From positions 41,207 to 105,206 of the forward strand of contig NZ_LR597509.1 of assembly GCF_902150035.1 (NCBI RefSeq): a DNA stretch of 64,000 bases, read 5' to 3'. The position numbers were made by a program, and so were the translations under genes. Below, one piece after another: positions 8,120 to 16,795 of this stretch (position 1 is the first letter of the stretch; every line of letters begins with the position of its first letter). The stretch is from Enorma burkinafasonensis. Lineage in GTDB: Bacteria > Actinomycetota > Coriobacteriia > Coriobacteriales > Coriobacteriaceae. The notes below the pieces were generated by a model, which made no database searches, had not been told where the DNA came from, and was given only the letters and a program-made list of their open reading frames with translations.

Positions 8120-8149
8120 TGCTATACGTATCTGAGATTTAGTATAGCA
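8120..8149 (-). promoter_or_regulatory. Palindromic operator/promoter of toxin-antitoxin pair 2
   Basis: TGCTATAC-N14-GTATAGCA, perfect 8-bp arms. The minus strand carries TATACT (8146-8141) in the upstream arm, as at pair 1. A second inverted repeat GCACCTT...AAGGTGC (8147-8172) adjoins it. The palindrome lies ten bases before the antitoxin start. Confidence 0.6.
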
Positions 8150-8207
8150 CCTTAAATCGAGATACAAGGTGCCTGGGACTTGAGGAGGTGGTTTTGCTTC
8201 ATCGTGG

Positions 8208-10649
8208 CTAGCGCCGCTCCGCGCACCACTGGCGCACGCGCTCGCGCATGCCCTCGATATCGAGCACGCCCTCGGCGAAGCCCTTGCGCACGAGCTCGGC
8301 GGGCAGCAGCTCGTCGTACTTGTTGAAGTACGGGACCTCGCTCGGATACACGAGCTCGATGGGATCGAAGTCGGCCTCTGCCTCTGCTGCCAGCACGCTC
8401 CAGAACGTGTCCTCGTCCGCGCGCATCCTGAACTGCATGTAGTACGGGCGCGCGGGATCGAGCCCCTTAAGCCCCAGCTCGCCGGCGCATTTGATCTTGA
8501 GCAGGCGCTCGAGCGCGAGGAAGGCGTAGCTCCCGAGCCACGGGAAGAGCACCCAGGTGTCGCCGCCAAGGTTCACGAGGGGGCGCTTTGCGGCACCGCT
8601 CTGCTCGGCCGTCCAGCGCGCCTGGCGCAGACGCGCCCGCGCGTTGCCCAAGAGGTAGGGGTAGGGCGCGTGCTCGCGGAGCACCTGGCGCATGCGCTCG
8701 AGCACGTGCGTGTCGATGTCGCCCGCGCAGTCGCCGAAGTACGCCGGCACGCGGCCCTTGACCTGCGTGCAGTACACGAGGTGCCGTTTCCAGTCGACCT
8801 CCTCCACAAGCCAGCAGGCACCTGCGATGGCGATGCGCTCGCCCGGGGGCGGCGGGTTCACGATGGTGCCGAGCTCCGCGCTCTCGCAGCGCACCGTGAA
8901 CTCCTCGTTCTCCTGGAAGACGGCGTAGAACTTGAACGAGTTGGTCACACGCTCGCCGGCGAGCCCCACGATGAGGCCGCCACCCTCGGTGAGCTGCACC
9001 TGCTCGGTCTCGATTAGGTGGCGCAGCAGCACGCGCAGGTCGTCGGCGGAGACGCGGCGGAAGTACGAGAGCGTGAGCACGCGGCCCGCGAGCTCGGCGG
9101 GCGAGAGCTCCCCGCACGAGGCGAGCGTGGCCATGGTCTGGTGGTAGAGCAGGCTGTAGGGCAGGCGGTCGAGCCGCGGAGGCTCCACCCAGCGTTCCTC
9201 ATGGTAGAGCTGGACGAGCGCGATGCCCTGCAGGAGCTTCCAGGGGATGGTCTCGGGCATGGTGGTGCGGGGCTCGGGCTGCTCCTCGCGCATGACGAAG
9301 TGCATCTCGGGCGGGCCGCCGCGCCGGCCGGTGCGGCCCATGCGCTGCAGGAAGCTCGACACGGTGAAGGGCGCGTCAATCTGGAAGGCGCGCTCGAGCC
9401 GGCCGATGTCGATGCCGAGCTCCAGCGTGGCGGTGGTGACGGTGGTGTCGAGCCGCTCGTCGTCGCGCATGATCTCCTCGGCAGACTCGCGCAGGCTCGC
9501 CGAGAGGTTGCCGTGGTGGATGAGGAAGCGGTCCGGCTCGCGGTTGGCCTCGCAGTAGGAGCGGAGCATCGTGCAGACCGCCTCCGCCTCCTCGCGCGAG
9601 TTCACGAAGACGAGGCACTTGCGGCCGCGTGTGCGCTCGAAGATGTAGGCGATGCCGGGGTCGGCGTTCTCGGGCGCGCGGTCGGTGGGCGAGAGCAGCG
9701 CCTGCTCGCCGACCGCTTCCGTCGCCTCGGAACTCGCAAGCACTTTTTCGACGGTGAGGGCCTCCGGAGAGGCCGGTTCAGTCGATTTCCTGCTTGCGAA
9801 TGCGCCGGTGGCGGAAGCGGTCGGATTGTCGACGGGAGCGGTCTCGGCGGTCGGCGCGGCGGCCACGGGCTCCACGGCGAGGACGTCCGCCTCGACGGTG
9901 CCGTCCGCGCGCATGCGCTCGGCGACCTCGCGCGATGCCGCCTGCGGGCCCGCTACGTAGAAGTGCTCCATCGAGAGGCGCCAGACGCGGCCGGGCTCCT
10001 CGAAGCGCGGGATCACGCAGCCGCGCCCGGTGCCGCTCGAGAGGAACGCGCCCGTTCGATCCGGCTCGCCGATGGTGGCCGAGAGCCCGATGCGCCGAGG
10101 GTTCACGCCCGCCATGCGCGAGAGGCGCTCGATGAGGCAGAGCGTCTGCCCGCCGCGGTCGCCGCGCAGTAGCGAGTGGACCTCGTCGATCACGACGAAG
10201 CGCAGGTCGCAGAAGAGCCGGGGCACCGCGGCGTGCCGGTGCATGAGGAGCGCCTCCAGGGACTCCGGCGTGATCTGGAGGATGCCGCTCGGGTGCTTGA
10301 GCAGCTTTCGCTTGTGCGATGCTGCGACGTCGCCGTGCCAGTGCCACACGGGGATGTCGGCCTCGGCGCAGAGGTCGTTCAGGCGCAGGAACTGGTCGTT
10401 GATGAGCGCCTTGAGCGGGCCTATGTAGAGGGCGCCCACGCTCGCGGGCGGGTCCTCCCAGAAGAGCGAGAGGATGGGGAAGAACGCCGCCTCGGTCTTG
10501 CCGGATGCCGTGGAGGCCGTGAGCAGCACGTTCTCGTCGGTGTTGAAGATGGCGTCGCCGGCGGCCACCTGGATGCCGCGCAGGTTCTCCCAGGCGTGGT
10601 CGTAGATGAAGTCCTGCACGAAGGGTGCGTAGCGCTCGAAGATGCCCAT
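8208..10649 (-). CDS. Lhr/BrxHI-like DEAD/DEAH-box helicase
   Basis: 813 residues from the ATG at 10649, two bases after the upstream stop. Upstream codons of the same frame lie inside the LytTR gene and are not coding. Superfamily 2 motifs: I 'TASTASGKTEAAF' (near residue 45), Ia 'GPLKALINDQ', II 'VIDEVHSL', III 'GLSATIG', V 'TTATLELGIDIG', VI 'QRMGRTGRRG'. A Pro/Ala/Thr-rich linker (about 250-330) splits the RecA lobes. Lhr-like and BrxHI helicases of this size occur in defence operons with a BrxD-like ATPase and a TerB_N protein, as here. Activity would be ATP-dependent nucleic-acid translocation. The gene looks intact although two operon partners are broken. Confidence 0.85.
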   Translation of the reverse strand: MGIFERYAPFVQDFIYDHAWENLRGIQVAAGDAIFNTDENVLLTASTASGKTEAAFFPILSLFWEDPPASVGALYIGPLKALINDQFLRLNDLCAEADIPVWHWHGDVAASHKRKLLKHPSGILQITPESLEALLMHRHAAVPRLFCDLRFVVIDEVHSLLRGDRGGQTLCLIERLSRMAGVNPRRIGLSATIGEPDRTGAFLSSGTGRGCVIPRFEEPGRVWRLSMEHFYVAGPQAASREVAERMRADGTVEADVLAVEPVAAAPTAETAPVDNPTASATGAFASRKSTEPASPEALTVEKVLASSEATEAVGEQALLSPTDRAPENADPGIAYIFERTRGRKCLVFVNSREEAEAVCTMLRSYCEANREPDRFLIHHGNLSASLRESAEEIMRDDERLDTTVTTATLELGIDIGRLERAFQIDAPFTVSSFLQRMGRTGRRGGPPEMHFVMREEQPEPRTTMPETIPWKLLQGIALVQLYHEERWVEPPRLDRLPYSLLYHQTMATLASCGELSPAELAGRVLTLSYFRRVSADDLRVLLRHLIETEQVQLTEGGGLIVGLAGERVTNSFKFYAVFQENEEFTVRCESAELGTIVNPPPPGERIAIAGACWLVEEVDWKRHLVYCTQVKGRVPAYFGDCAGDIDTHVLERMRQVLREHAPYPYLLGNARARLRQARWTAEQSGAAKRPLVNLGGDTWVLFPWLGSYAFLALERLLKIKCAGELGLKGLDPARPYYMQFRMRADEDTFWSVLAAEAEADFDPIELVYPSEVPYFNKYDELLPAELVRKGFAEGVLDIEGMRERVRQWCAERR

Positions 10650-10651
10650 GG

Positions 10652-11824
10652 CTACCCCAGCTTGGCCACGGCGTCGCGCAGCTCGGGCAGGCGCCGGCGG
10701 CTCACGGGGAGCAGCTCGCCCGTGTCGAGCTCGACGCCCCGCGCGGTGACCTGCCGCACGTGGTTGAGGTTGACCATGATGGAGCGATGGCAGTAGGCGA
10801 AGCAGTCGCCGGGCAGCTCCTCGGCGATCGCGGAGAGCGTCATGTCGATCTGGACGGACTGGCCGTTCGCGAAATGGATGCTGCGCACGCGGTTGAGCGA
10901 GTCCACGTGCGTCACCTCGTCGGGCAGGAAGCTCATCGCGCGGGTCGGCGTGGCGAGCACGATGGGCTGCGCCTCCTCGGTGGGCGCGGGCGCGTCGTCG
11001 CGGCCCATCTGCCGCTCGAGCTCGTCCACGCGCTCGCGCGCCGCGCGGAGCTCGCTGGCGAGGGCGTTCTGCGCGGTCGTGCGCTCGCGCAGCGCCCGCT
11101 CGAGCTTGGCTTGGCGGTTCGTCTGCTCCACGGCGAGGCGCACCATGCGCAGCATCCACCACACGAGGATCACGCTGTCGAGCGCCAGCACGAAACTCAG
11201 CGTGATGAAGAGCCCCGAGTTGTCGAGGGGCGGCAGCCAGCCGCCGACCACGAGCGTGAGCACCAAGATGAGCGGGAGCACCGCCATGCGCCACCAGATC
11301 CCCGGGGCGACGTGGGCGGCGAGCAGGCGCCTGACGGAACGCGCCACGGGCGCCAGCGCGAGGAAGAAGACCGCGTTGGCCGCCGCGAGCACGGCGAGGC
11401 GCGGCGGGTGGTACAGAAAGCCGTCGCTCCCCTCCGCAAGGCCCATGAGCAGCGAGACATGCGACGAGAGGAACGTGACGAAGAAGCCGTAGAGCATGGC
11501 GACCGAGAACACGAACGTCTTCTGCGCGGGCCCGGCATCGACCACGTGGATGTAGAGGGCGAAGAGCGCCCCGACGTCGGCGAGGAAGATGAGGTTCTGG
11601 AGCGTCTTCAGGGTCTCGCTCGGCTCGCCGCCCGAGGCGACGTAGAAGCCGACGAGGACGCCGATGAAGAGCGCGAGCCCCGCCGTCATGATGCCCGCGG
11701 CGGCGAGCCAGGCGCGGTGCGTGCTCGTGCGGAACCTGCCGCGGAACGGCAGGAGGCAGAGCACGGCGCAGGGCAGGATCTGCACGAGGTAGCCGATGAT
11801 GCTGCGCGCGACTATCGCCTCCAC
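10652..11824 (-). CDS. Membrane-anchored LytTR-family DNA-binding regulator
   Basis: 390 residues. The N-terminal ~225 contain about seven hydrophobic helices ('ILPCAVLCLLPF', 'IMTAGLALFIGVLVGFYVA', 'LFITLSFVLALDSVILVWWM'). A coiled coil follows ('LERALRERTTAQNALASELR', about 235-275), then a LytTR domain (about 285-390: 'ITHV'-like 'VTHVDSLNRVRSIHF', 'CHRSIMVNLNHVRQV', 'LPVSRRRLPELRDAV'). It resembles AgrA-type DNA-binding modules attached to a membrane sensor without kinase or receiver domains. It sits 53 bases after the ATPase stop and 2 before the helicase start, so it is co-transcribed with the presumed defence genes, an unusual place for such a regulator. Confidence 0.8.
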   Translation of the reverse strand: MEAIVARSIIGYLVQILPCAVLCLLPFRGRFRTSTHRAWLAAAGIMTAGLALFIGVLVGFYVASGGEPSETLKTLQNLIFLADVGALFALYIHVVDAGPAQKTFVFSVAMLYGFFVTFLSSHVSLLMGLAEGSDGFLYHPPRLAVLAAANAVFFLALAPVARSVRRLLAAHVAPGIWWRMAVLPLILVLTLVVGGWLPPLDNSGLFITLSFVLALDSVILVWWMLRMVRLAVEQTNRQAKLERALRERTTAQNALASELRAARERVDELERQMGRDDAPAPTEEAQPIVLATPTRAMSFLPDEVTHVDSLNRVRSIHFANGQSVQIDMTLSAIAEELPGDCFAYCHRSIMVNLNHVRQVTARGVELDTGELLPVSRRRLPELRDAVAKLG

Positions 11825-11877
11825 GGCGCCCTCCTCTCTGCAGACGGAACGTACGGCTCGCGTTTCAGGTTACCACG

Positions 11878-12930
11878 CTAGATGGTGAACTCGGCGAACT
11901 CCGCCGAATCGCGCCCGGCGGTGGCAGGGGGTGTGGGGGGTACTGCATGTTCGCCGGGCGCGCCCTGCCCGCCCGCGTCACCGCTCCCGGCGACACCGCT
12001 CAGCAGGGTCTCCACCGGCGCGTCGGGGTTCTGGTACGCGATGTCCAGAAGCTCGATGAAGTCACGGATCACCTCGCGCGGCGTGAGGTGCGTGTCCGCG
12101 CCCACGCGCCCGAACTCGATCTTCAGGAACTCCACCAGGTGCGCCGTCTCGAGGCGCGGCCGGTAGCCGAAGTAGCCCGCGTGGATCTGCTGCAGCTTCT
12201 CGATGAGCACGAGCAGCTCCTCGTAGGTGAGCGGGTGCAGGTGGATGATGGGCGCGAGCATGTCGCGCATGCCCTCCGTGGCGAAGCGGCCCTGCGTGAG
12301 GCGGCTCCGCAGCGCCTCGTAGGAAAAGACGCCGCGTCGCCGGTCCTCGATGCTCTGAGGCGTCCCGCCCATGATGATCCCCAGGTGGCGCGCCTTGCCC
12401 TGCAGCGTATCGTTGTACATCGTGAGGATCTTCTCGTAGTTGTACTGGCGCGTGATGCTGTTGGGGATCTTGAACAGGTTTACCAGCTCGTCGATGAGGA
12501 CGAGAAGCCCCTTGTAACCGGCACCGGTGAGGAACGCCGCGAAGAGCTTCACGTAGTCGTACCAATCGTCGTCGCCGATGATGGTCGAGCAGCCCAGCTC
12601 CGCCCTGGCCTCGGTCTTGGTGCGGTACTCGCCGCGAAGCCATTTGAGCACGTACGACTTTCGCTCGTCGTCGCCCTCGAGGCTGGCCTCGCGGTAGGCG
12701 CGGAGCATCCGCGTGAAGTCGAAGCCGTGGACGAGCTCCTCGAGCGGGGTGAGGGCGCGGCGCATGACGTCGTCGGGGCCTGCGCCCCCGTCCTCCGCGT
12801 CGCCCGTGGTGGCGGCGACCCAGCGGTCGAGCACGAGGCCGAGCGCGCCGCCCTCGGGCCGCGTCTTGGTCGAGAGGTTGCGGATGAGCTCGCGGTATGT
12901 GGCGAGGCCCTGGCCCTGGCCGCCCTGCAG
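11878..12930 (-). pseudogene. BrxD-like P-loop ATPase, N-terminus with Walker A deleted
   Basis: The frame from about 12930 to the stop at 11878 reads 'LATYRELIRNLSTKTRPEGG', 'GYKGLLVLIDELVNLFKIPN', 'HLGIIMGGTPQSIEDRRRG' and 'HPLTYEELLVLIEKLQQIHA', matching the P-loop ATPases of BREX (BrxD) and TerB-linked operons. 'LLVLIDEL' is Walker B. The family has ~110 more N-terminal residues with a G(D/E)xGxGKS Walker A. Here the coding sequence runs straight into the TerB_N gene in another frame and no Walker A exists. An ATG upstream at 13068 lies in the wrong gene. So a deletion removed the start. The product, if made, should not bind ATP normally. Confidence 0.75.
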
Positions 12931-14680
12931 GCGCCGCTCGGTCGCCGGCGAGGAGCGCCGCGAGGTAGGCGCGCTCGGCGGCGTCGAGTGCGGCGGCGGG
13001 TCCGGCATCGGGTGCGGTGCCGGTCCTGTCGGCTCCTCCTTCCCCACCCGCCGCGGCGCTTTCCGCATCTGCGGGCGGAATGGAGCAGGAAACCGCCTTC
13101 TGTGCGCCCGGTTCCTGCTTTTTCTCGCCCGCAGATTGGGGCGCTGCGAGTTGGGGCGCCGCGGTTTGGGGTGCCGATGCCGGGGCCTGGAGCGGGGCCG
13201 GCGCCGCGACAGGCACCGCAGCGGGTCCCGCCGTCGCGACCTCTTCAGCGGTGCCTCCGTCCCCGCGCTCCTCGTCCGTGAGCAGCGCGTCGCGCGCCCA
13301 CGCCGCGGCGCTGCGGATGCCCGCGAGCTGCGAGAGGTCGATCTCGACCGCGCGGCGCGCGTGCTCGGCCTTCCAGGCGGTCCAGGCCGCGACCTCCTTG
13401 TCGATCAGCTCGTTGAGGTACTTGGGGAGGTCCTGCTCCTTGAGCGGATGCGGGTAGCCCAGAGCGTCGCGCAGCTTGCGGTCGACCGCGCGCATGACCT
13501 TGCCCAGAACGGGGCTCTTCTCGCGCGCGCCGTACACGCGGATGCAGCGCCAGGTGCCGCGGCGGCACTGGTACCAGTGGATGGCGTCGAGCCGGTAGTC
13601 GACGGAGGGGTGCTGGCGCGGCTCGAAGAACACCGCGCTCGAGAACATGGTGTAGCTCATGTTCAGCTCCTCCCCGAAGAGCGTCTCGACGAAGCCGCTT
13701 CTGCGGTAGCGCCTATAGTACCGGAGCAGCCGGACATACACGGCGCAGGCGACGTGGCGCAGGTCGTCCGGCGTGTCCTTGTACAGGCGCGAGAGGCGGA
13801 TGCGGTACGACGACAGCGCATCGATCGCCGCGAGGAGCGCCGCCTCGTGGGCGGCGTCCGCCGGGAGGGGGAGCGCCGAGGCCTGCACCCGCCGTCCGCG
13901 CCAGCATCCTCCCGAGCCGCCCTGCTGCGTCCCCTCGGCGACCTGCGCCCAGGAGGCATCGAGCGAGATCGCCTCGACCTCGTCGTCATCGTTCGCGACG
14001 ATGATATCGATGTTCTCCAGGAGGTCGGGGTCGAAGGGTGCGCTCTGGCTGACCAGCTCGAGCAGCGCCCGGTCGAAGACGATGTCGGCGCACTCGCCCA
14101 GAAGCGCGGGGTCGAGCCCGTGGTAGACCACGTAGTCGCGCAGCCAGGTGCGCGCGTAGCGGTCGATGCCCGGCGCGATCTCGCGGTACGCCCGCCAGAA
14201 GGCATCGAGCTTGCGGAAGCCGTCGAGCGCGTCGGTGGCGCCGACGCCGTTGATGAGCTCGTAAAGGTACACGTACGCGTAGGCGAGCGGGCCCTCCTGG
14301 ATGTCGCCGCGGCGCACCGCCGCGCGCCACGTGAAGTAGCCGCGCAGCTGCCGGTCGCTCATCGCGTTGTAGGTGGGGTAGTACGAGTCGAAGGCGCCGT
14401 GGTAGGGGCAGTCGTCCTCAAAGTCCTCCATGAAGCGCGCCTGCCGGTAGAACAGCTCGGCCTCGCTGAGCCAGCGCCCGCGCGGCGACCCCTCCTGCCA
14501 GCGCGAGATCTTGCGCATCTCGCGGTAGCGCTCGGGCAGGTAGCCGGCCATCTGGCGCCCGGTGGTGATGATGGGCTCGTTGCGGTAGACGGCGCTGGAG
14601 AAGTGCGAGCTGCCGCGTAGCCGCTCGCTCGCGTTGATGCGCTCTATGAGTTCATGCACGTCATGCACGATGCCATCCAT
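12931..14680 (-). pseudogene. TerB_N-domain protein, C-terminus lost in a deletion
   Basis: Starts at the ATG at 14680 with GGAGGAGGTGG upstream. About 580 residues resemble TerB_N/TerB_C proteins: 'YRNEPIITTGRQMAGYLPER' is near the N-terminus, then 'YLYELINGVG', 'DYVVYHGLDP'. A Pro/Ala linker follows (about 485-560: 'APAPLQAPASAPQTAAPQL'), then the beginning of TerB_C ('LDAAERAYLAALLAGDRAA'). At about 12930 the sequence jumps into the middle of the downstream ATPase, out of frame. Past the junction this frame reads a meaningless Arg/Pro-rich tail until a stop at 12062. TerB_N proteins occur beside helicase and ATPase genes in presumed defence or stress operons. Confidence 0.75.
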
Positions 14681-14752
14681 GCGGCCACCTCCTCCGCGTG
14701 CCCGCCGGTCGCTTTGGGGGCGGCGGACGGTTTTCGCTTCGATTGACCTTCC

Positions 14753-14781
14753 ATTGTACTACAGGTACAAACACCTGTTCG
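14753..14781 (-). promoter_or_regulatory. Promoter with SOS-box-like sequence and palindrome for the TerB-helicase operon
   Basis: Minus strand: CGAACAGGTGTTTG (14781-14768) fits the Gram-positive LexA consensus CGAAC-RNRY-GTTY apart from its end. It lies where the -35 would be, 17 bases before TACAAT (14758-14753). The partly overlapping TTGTAC-CTGTA-GTACAA (14770-14754) is a perfect 6-bp-arm palindrome over the -10. The operon start follows at 14680. Confidence 0.5.
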
Positions 14782-14919
14782 TATGAATGCTGTGGCGCGT
14801 CACTGTGCTGCGCTCGCGGGTCACGGCCATGGGCTTCTCGCGAGATCCTGCAGGCTCAGGCTCGGCAATCGGGCATCTCGAGGTGCGTTCGGAGCCGATT
14901 TGGGGGTTCTTATTTATAT

Positions 14920-15059
14920 AAAAATCAAGTAGTAGGTACCTTTATTCCAACCGGGCGAGTATACGGGCGGTGCACGGAAGCAAAACCGCAGGGACACCGA
15001 CTTCCATGTTTCGCGCTACTTCGCCATGAGGCGAAAAGGTACCGACTATCGAAAAAAGT
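14920..15059. repeat. ~140-bp interspersed element, copy 1
   Basis: The left end AAAAATCAAGTAGTAGGTACCTTT is also the left end of the element at 24426, and the right end GAAAAAAGT is shared too. Lengths are 140 and 141 bp. Internal blocks ATTCCAACC and GCAAAACCG recur in both. The ends are degenerate inverted repeats here (GGTACC inside both). It looks like a MITE or REP-type non-coding element. Confidence 0.6.
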
Positions 15060-15092
15060 TGGCGGCCGCACCCGCGATGGGGCGGTTTTCAG

Positions 15093-15806
15093 CTACACGA
15101 AGGCGAGCGCGACGGCGACGACCACCGCGGGCAGCATGTTCGCCGGCTTGAACGTCCGCTCCCAGATGAGGTTCACGCCCACGCAGAAGATGAGGATGGA
15201 GCCCACGAGCGAGAGGTTCGCGAGCGCCGCATCGGTCATGATGGGCTGGATGAGGCGCGCGAGCAGGGTGATGCTCCCCTGGAACACGGCGACGGGCAGC
15301 GCGGAGAAGATGGCGCCGCGTCCGAGCGAGGCGGCCATCGTGCAGACGATGAGCGCGTCGAGCGCGCCCTTGAGCGCGAGGGTGGACCAGTCGCCCAAAA
15401 TGCCGTCCTGGATCGAGCCGACGATTGCCATCGCGCCGATGCAGACCGTGAGCGACGTGCTCACGAACGCCTTGACGAAATCGCGGTCGCCCTCGCCGCC
15501 CACCTTGCGCTTGAGCCATTCGCCCAGGGTGACGAAGTGGCGGTCGATGTCGATGAGCTCGCCCACGAGCGAGCCGATGGCGAGCGACGCGACCATCATC
15601 ATGCTCCCGCCGCTCACGAGCCTGCCGTCCTGGATCGAGAGCATGCCGCTGAGCGCGCCGGCGAGCCCGACGAAGATCACGCTCACGCCGGCTGCCTTCA
15701 TGAGGGTGTCTTGGACCTTGGGCGTGAAGAGTCGGCCGCCGGCGAGTCCCACGACGCCGCCGACGATGATGAGCGCCACGTTGATGACCGTCCCGAGCCC
15801 GACCAC
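15093..15806 (-). CDS. DUF554-family membrane protein
   Basis: 237 residues if started at the GTG at 15806, which has GGGAGG four bases upstream; the ATG at 15842 would add 12 residues. The hydrophobic profile gives about six to seven helices: 'TVINVALIIVGGVVGLAGG', 'GVSVIFVGLAGALSGML', 'SMMMVASLAIGSLVGELID', 'MLPAVVVAVALAFV'. The 'GSIQDGILGD' and 'KGALDALIVCTMAASLGRG' segments are characteristic of DUF554 (YdfK-like), an inner-membrane family of unknown, probably transport, function. A monocistronic gene after a repeat element. Confidence 0.8.
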   Translation of the reverse strand: MVGLGTVINVALIIVGGVVGLAGGRLFTPKVQDTLMKAAGVSVIFVGLAGALSGMLSIQDGRLVSGGSMMMVASLAIGSLVGELIDIDRHFVTLGEWLKRKVGGEGDRDFVKAFVSTSLTVCIGAMAIVGSIQDGILGDWSTLALKGALDALIVCTMAASLGRGAIFSALPVAVFQGSITLLARLIQPIMTDAALANLSLVGSILIFCVGVNLIWERTFKPANMLPAVVVAVALAFV

Positions 15807-16004
15807 GATGCCTCCCGTGCGTGCGGGCCCCGCCGCTCGCACGGCAGGGCCGAAGGTTCCGCTGCGCCCGCGCTCCCGCCCTTGGGGCGGAGCACCGGGC
15901 CTATCGCATCGTAGCAGATGGCGCGGGAGGCTGTGGGGTGCGGGCTGGGTCTGGGCGAAGGCCTGCGGGCGACCGGGCGCGGGCCGCGGGCGCGGTGCGC
16001 GAGG

Positions 16005-16343
16005 CTAGGCGGCGGGCTGCGCGCCGCCACCGCCCGCGGGCGCGGTGGGGACGAGCGAGATGCCCATGGCGCGCGCGTACTCGGCGAGGTGCAGGTCCTT
16101 GTCGAGGCGCCGCATCAGGCGCTTGCGGGCGGCGATCGCCTCGGGCGTGTCGGGCGGCACCGGTACGCCGGCGGCGGCGCCGACGCGCTCGGCCACGCGA
16201 TGGAACGCGACTGGGTCGCAGACCTCGGCGCTGGTCACGGTCACGATCGTGTAGCCGGGAAAGGCGTCCAGGTCCGCGGGGAGGCTCAGGGGATCGTCGA
16301 CGATCTCGATAGCCACCTTCGCGTCGGGTAGGTAAACGGCCAT
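16005..16343 (-). CDS. Small conserved hypothetical protein
   Basis: 112 residues from the ATG at 16343 with GAGGAGGACG upstream; a longer frame lacks coding character. The alpha/beta pattern 'MAVYLPDAKVAIEIVDDPLS', 'GYTIVTVTSAEVCDPVAF' and a basic helix 'ARKRLMRRLDKDLHLAEYAR' recall the core of DUF559/Vsr-like small nucleases ('A..AIEID'). The catalytic E.K pair is not evident, so I do not assign it. The tail is Gly/Ala/Pro-rich. Possibly co-transcribed with nothing; DUF554 lies 199 bases downstream. Confidence 0.55.
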   Translation of the reverse strand: MAVYLPDAKVAIEIVDDPLSLPADLDAFPGYTIVTVTSAEVCDPVAFHRVAERVGAAAGVPVPPDTPEAIAARKRLMRRLDKDLHLAEYARAMGISLVPTAPAGGGGAQPAA

Positions 16344-16795
16344 ACGTCCTCCTCTTCCTCGCGCCCGCGGGCGGATCGGGCGCCGCGTTTCCGCAAGCGG
16401 CCAGGGCGCCGCGCATCTGCAGGAGCCGCCGAGTGCCCCGCCTCCCGCGGGCATCTCTCGTGCCATGGAGGCTAGCAGGCGAATCAAACGGATTTGGCAG
16501 CGGTTCTTACCGGTTTCTCACCGCCGCAGCGCCACGGGTGCGAAAAATCGATTGTGTGAAAGCCGTGGACGTCTGGCCAGCAAACCGTTTGCGCATCGTG
16601 CCGGGATGGCGCACTCGGCGCCGTTGCGGCGCGGCATCTGGCAGGCGAGGGCTTGCCGCGCCCCGCATCCCGTTCGCCGAACCGCGCCGCCCGCCGCCCC
16701 GATTGTTTCCAAACCGAAATCGGAAGCCGGGGCGCAAGGTAGCGGCGATGCCCGGGGATACAATGGCAGCAGATGCATCAAGGGGAGGTGGGGTC
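16344..16795. other. Long leader/intergenic region before the lactate dehydrogenase operon
   Basis: 452 bases between divergent genes. An open frame extends upstream of the FAD protein start, but its Arg/Pro-rich translation is not protein-like. I see no clear riboswitch or promoter pair. Regulatory elements of the operon should lie here. Confidence 0.45.

Noticed and set aside
9018..10172. Long open frames opposite the helicase, the TerB_N gene (12713-14620) and purL (29471-33733)
   Set aside because: Their translations are Arg/Ala/Gly-rich without domains or ribosome binding sites; they are antisense shadows of high-GC genes.
11930..11945. Another poly-G promoter (GTGGGGGGTACTGC)
   Set aside because: It lies inside the C-terminal coding region of the ATPase gene, has no -35 at 16-18 bases, and no plus-strand gene follows.
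16005..16343. Assignment of the 112-residue protein as a Vsr/DUF559 endonuclease
   Set aside because: Only a short 'AIEI' strand resembles the family; the catalytic residues are not visible.
16530..16560. Third member of the 126-bp palindromic family (shares GTGCGAAAAATCG with 33494-33619)
   Set aside because: No matching inverted partner or shared core blocks nearby; a 13-bp match alone is weak.
16433..16795. 121-residue N-terminal extension of the FAD dehydrogenase
   Set aside because: The translation is Arg/Pro-rich and not conserved-looking, and a strong ribosome binding site precedes the ATG at 16796.
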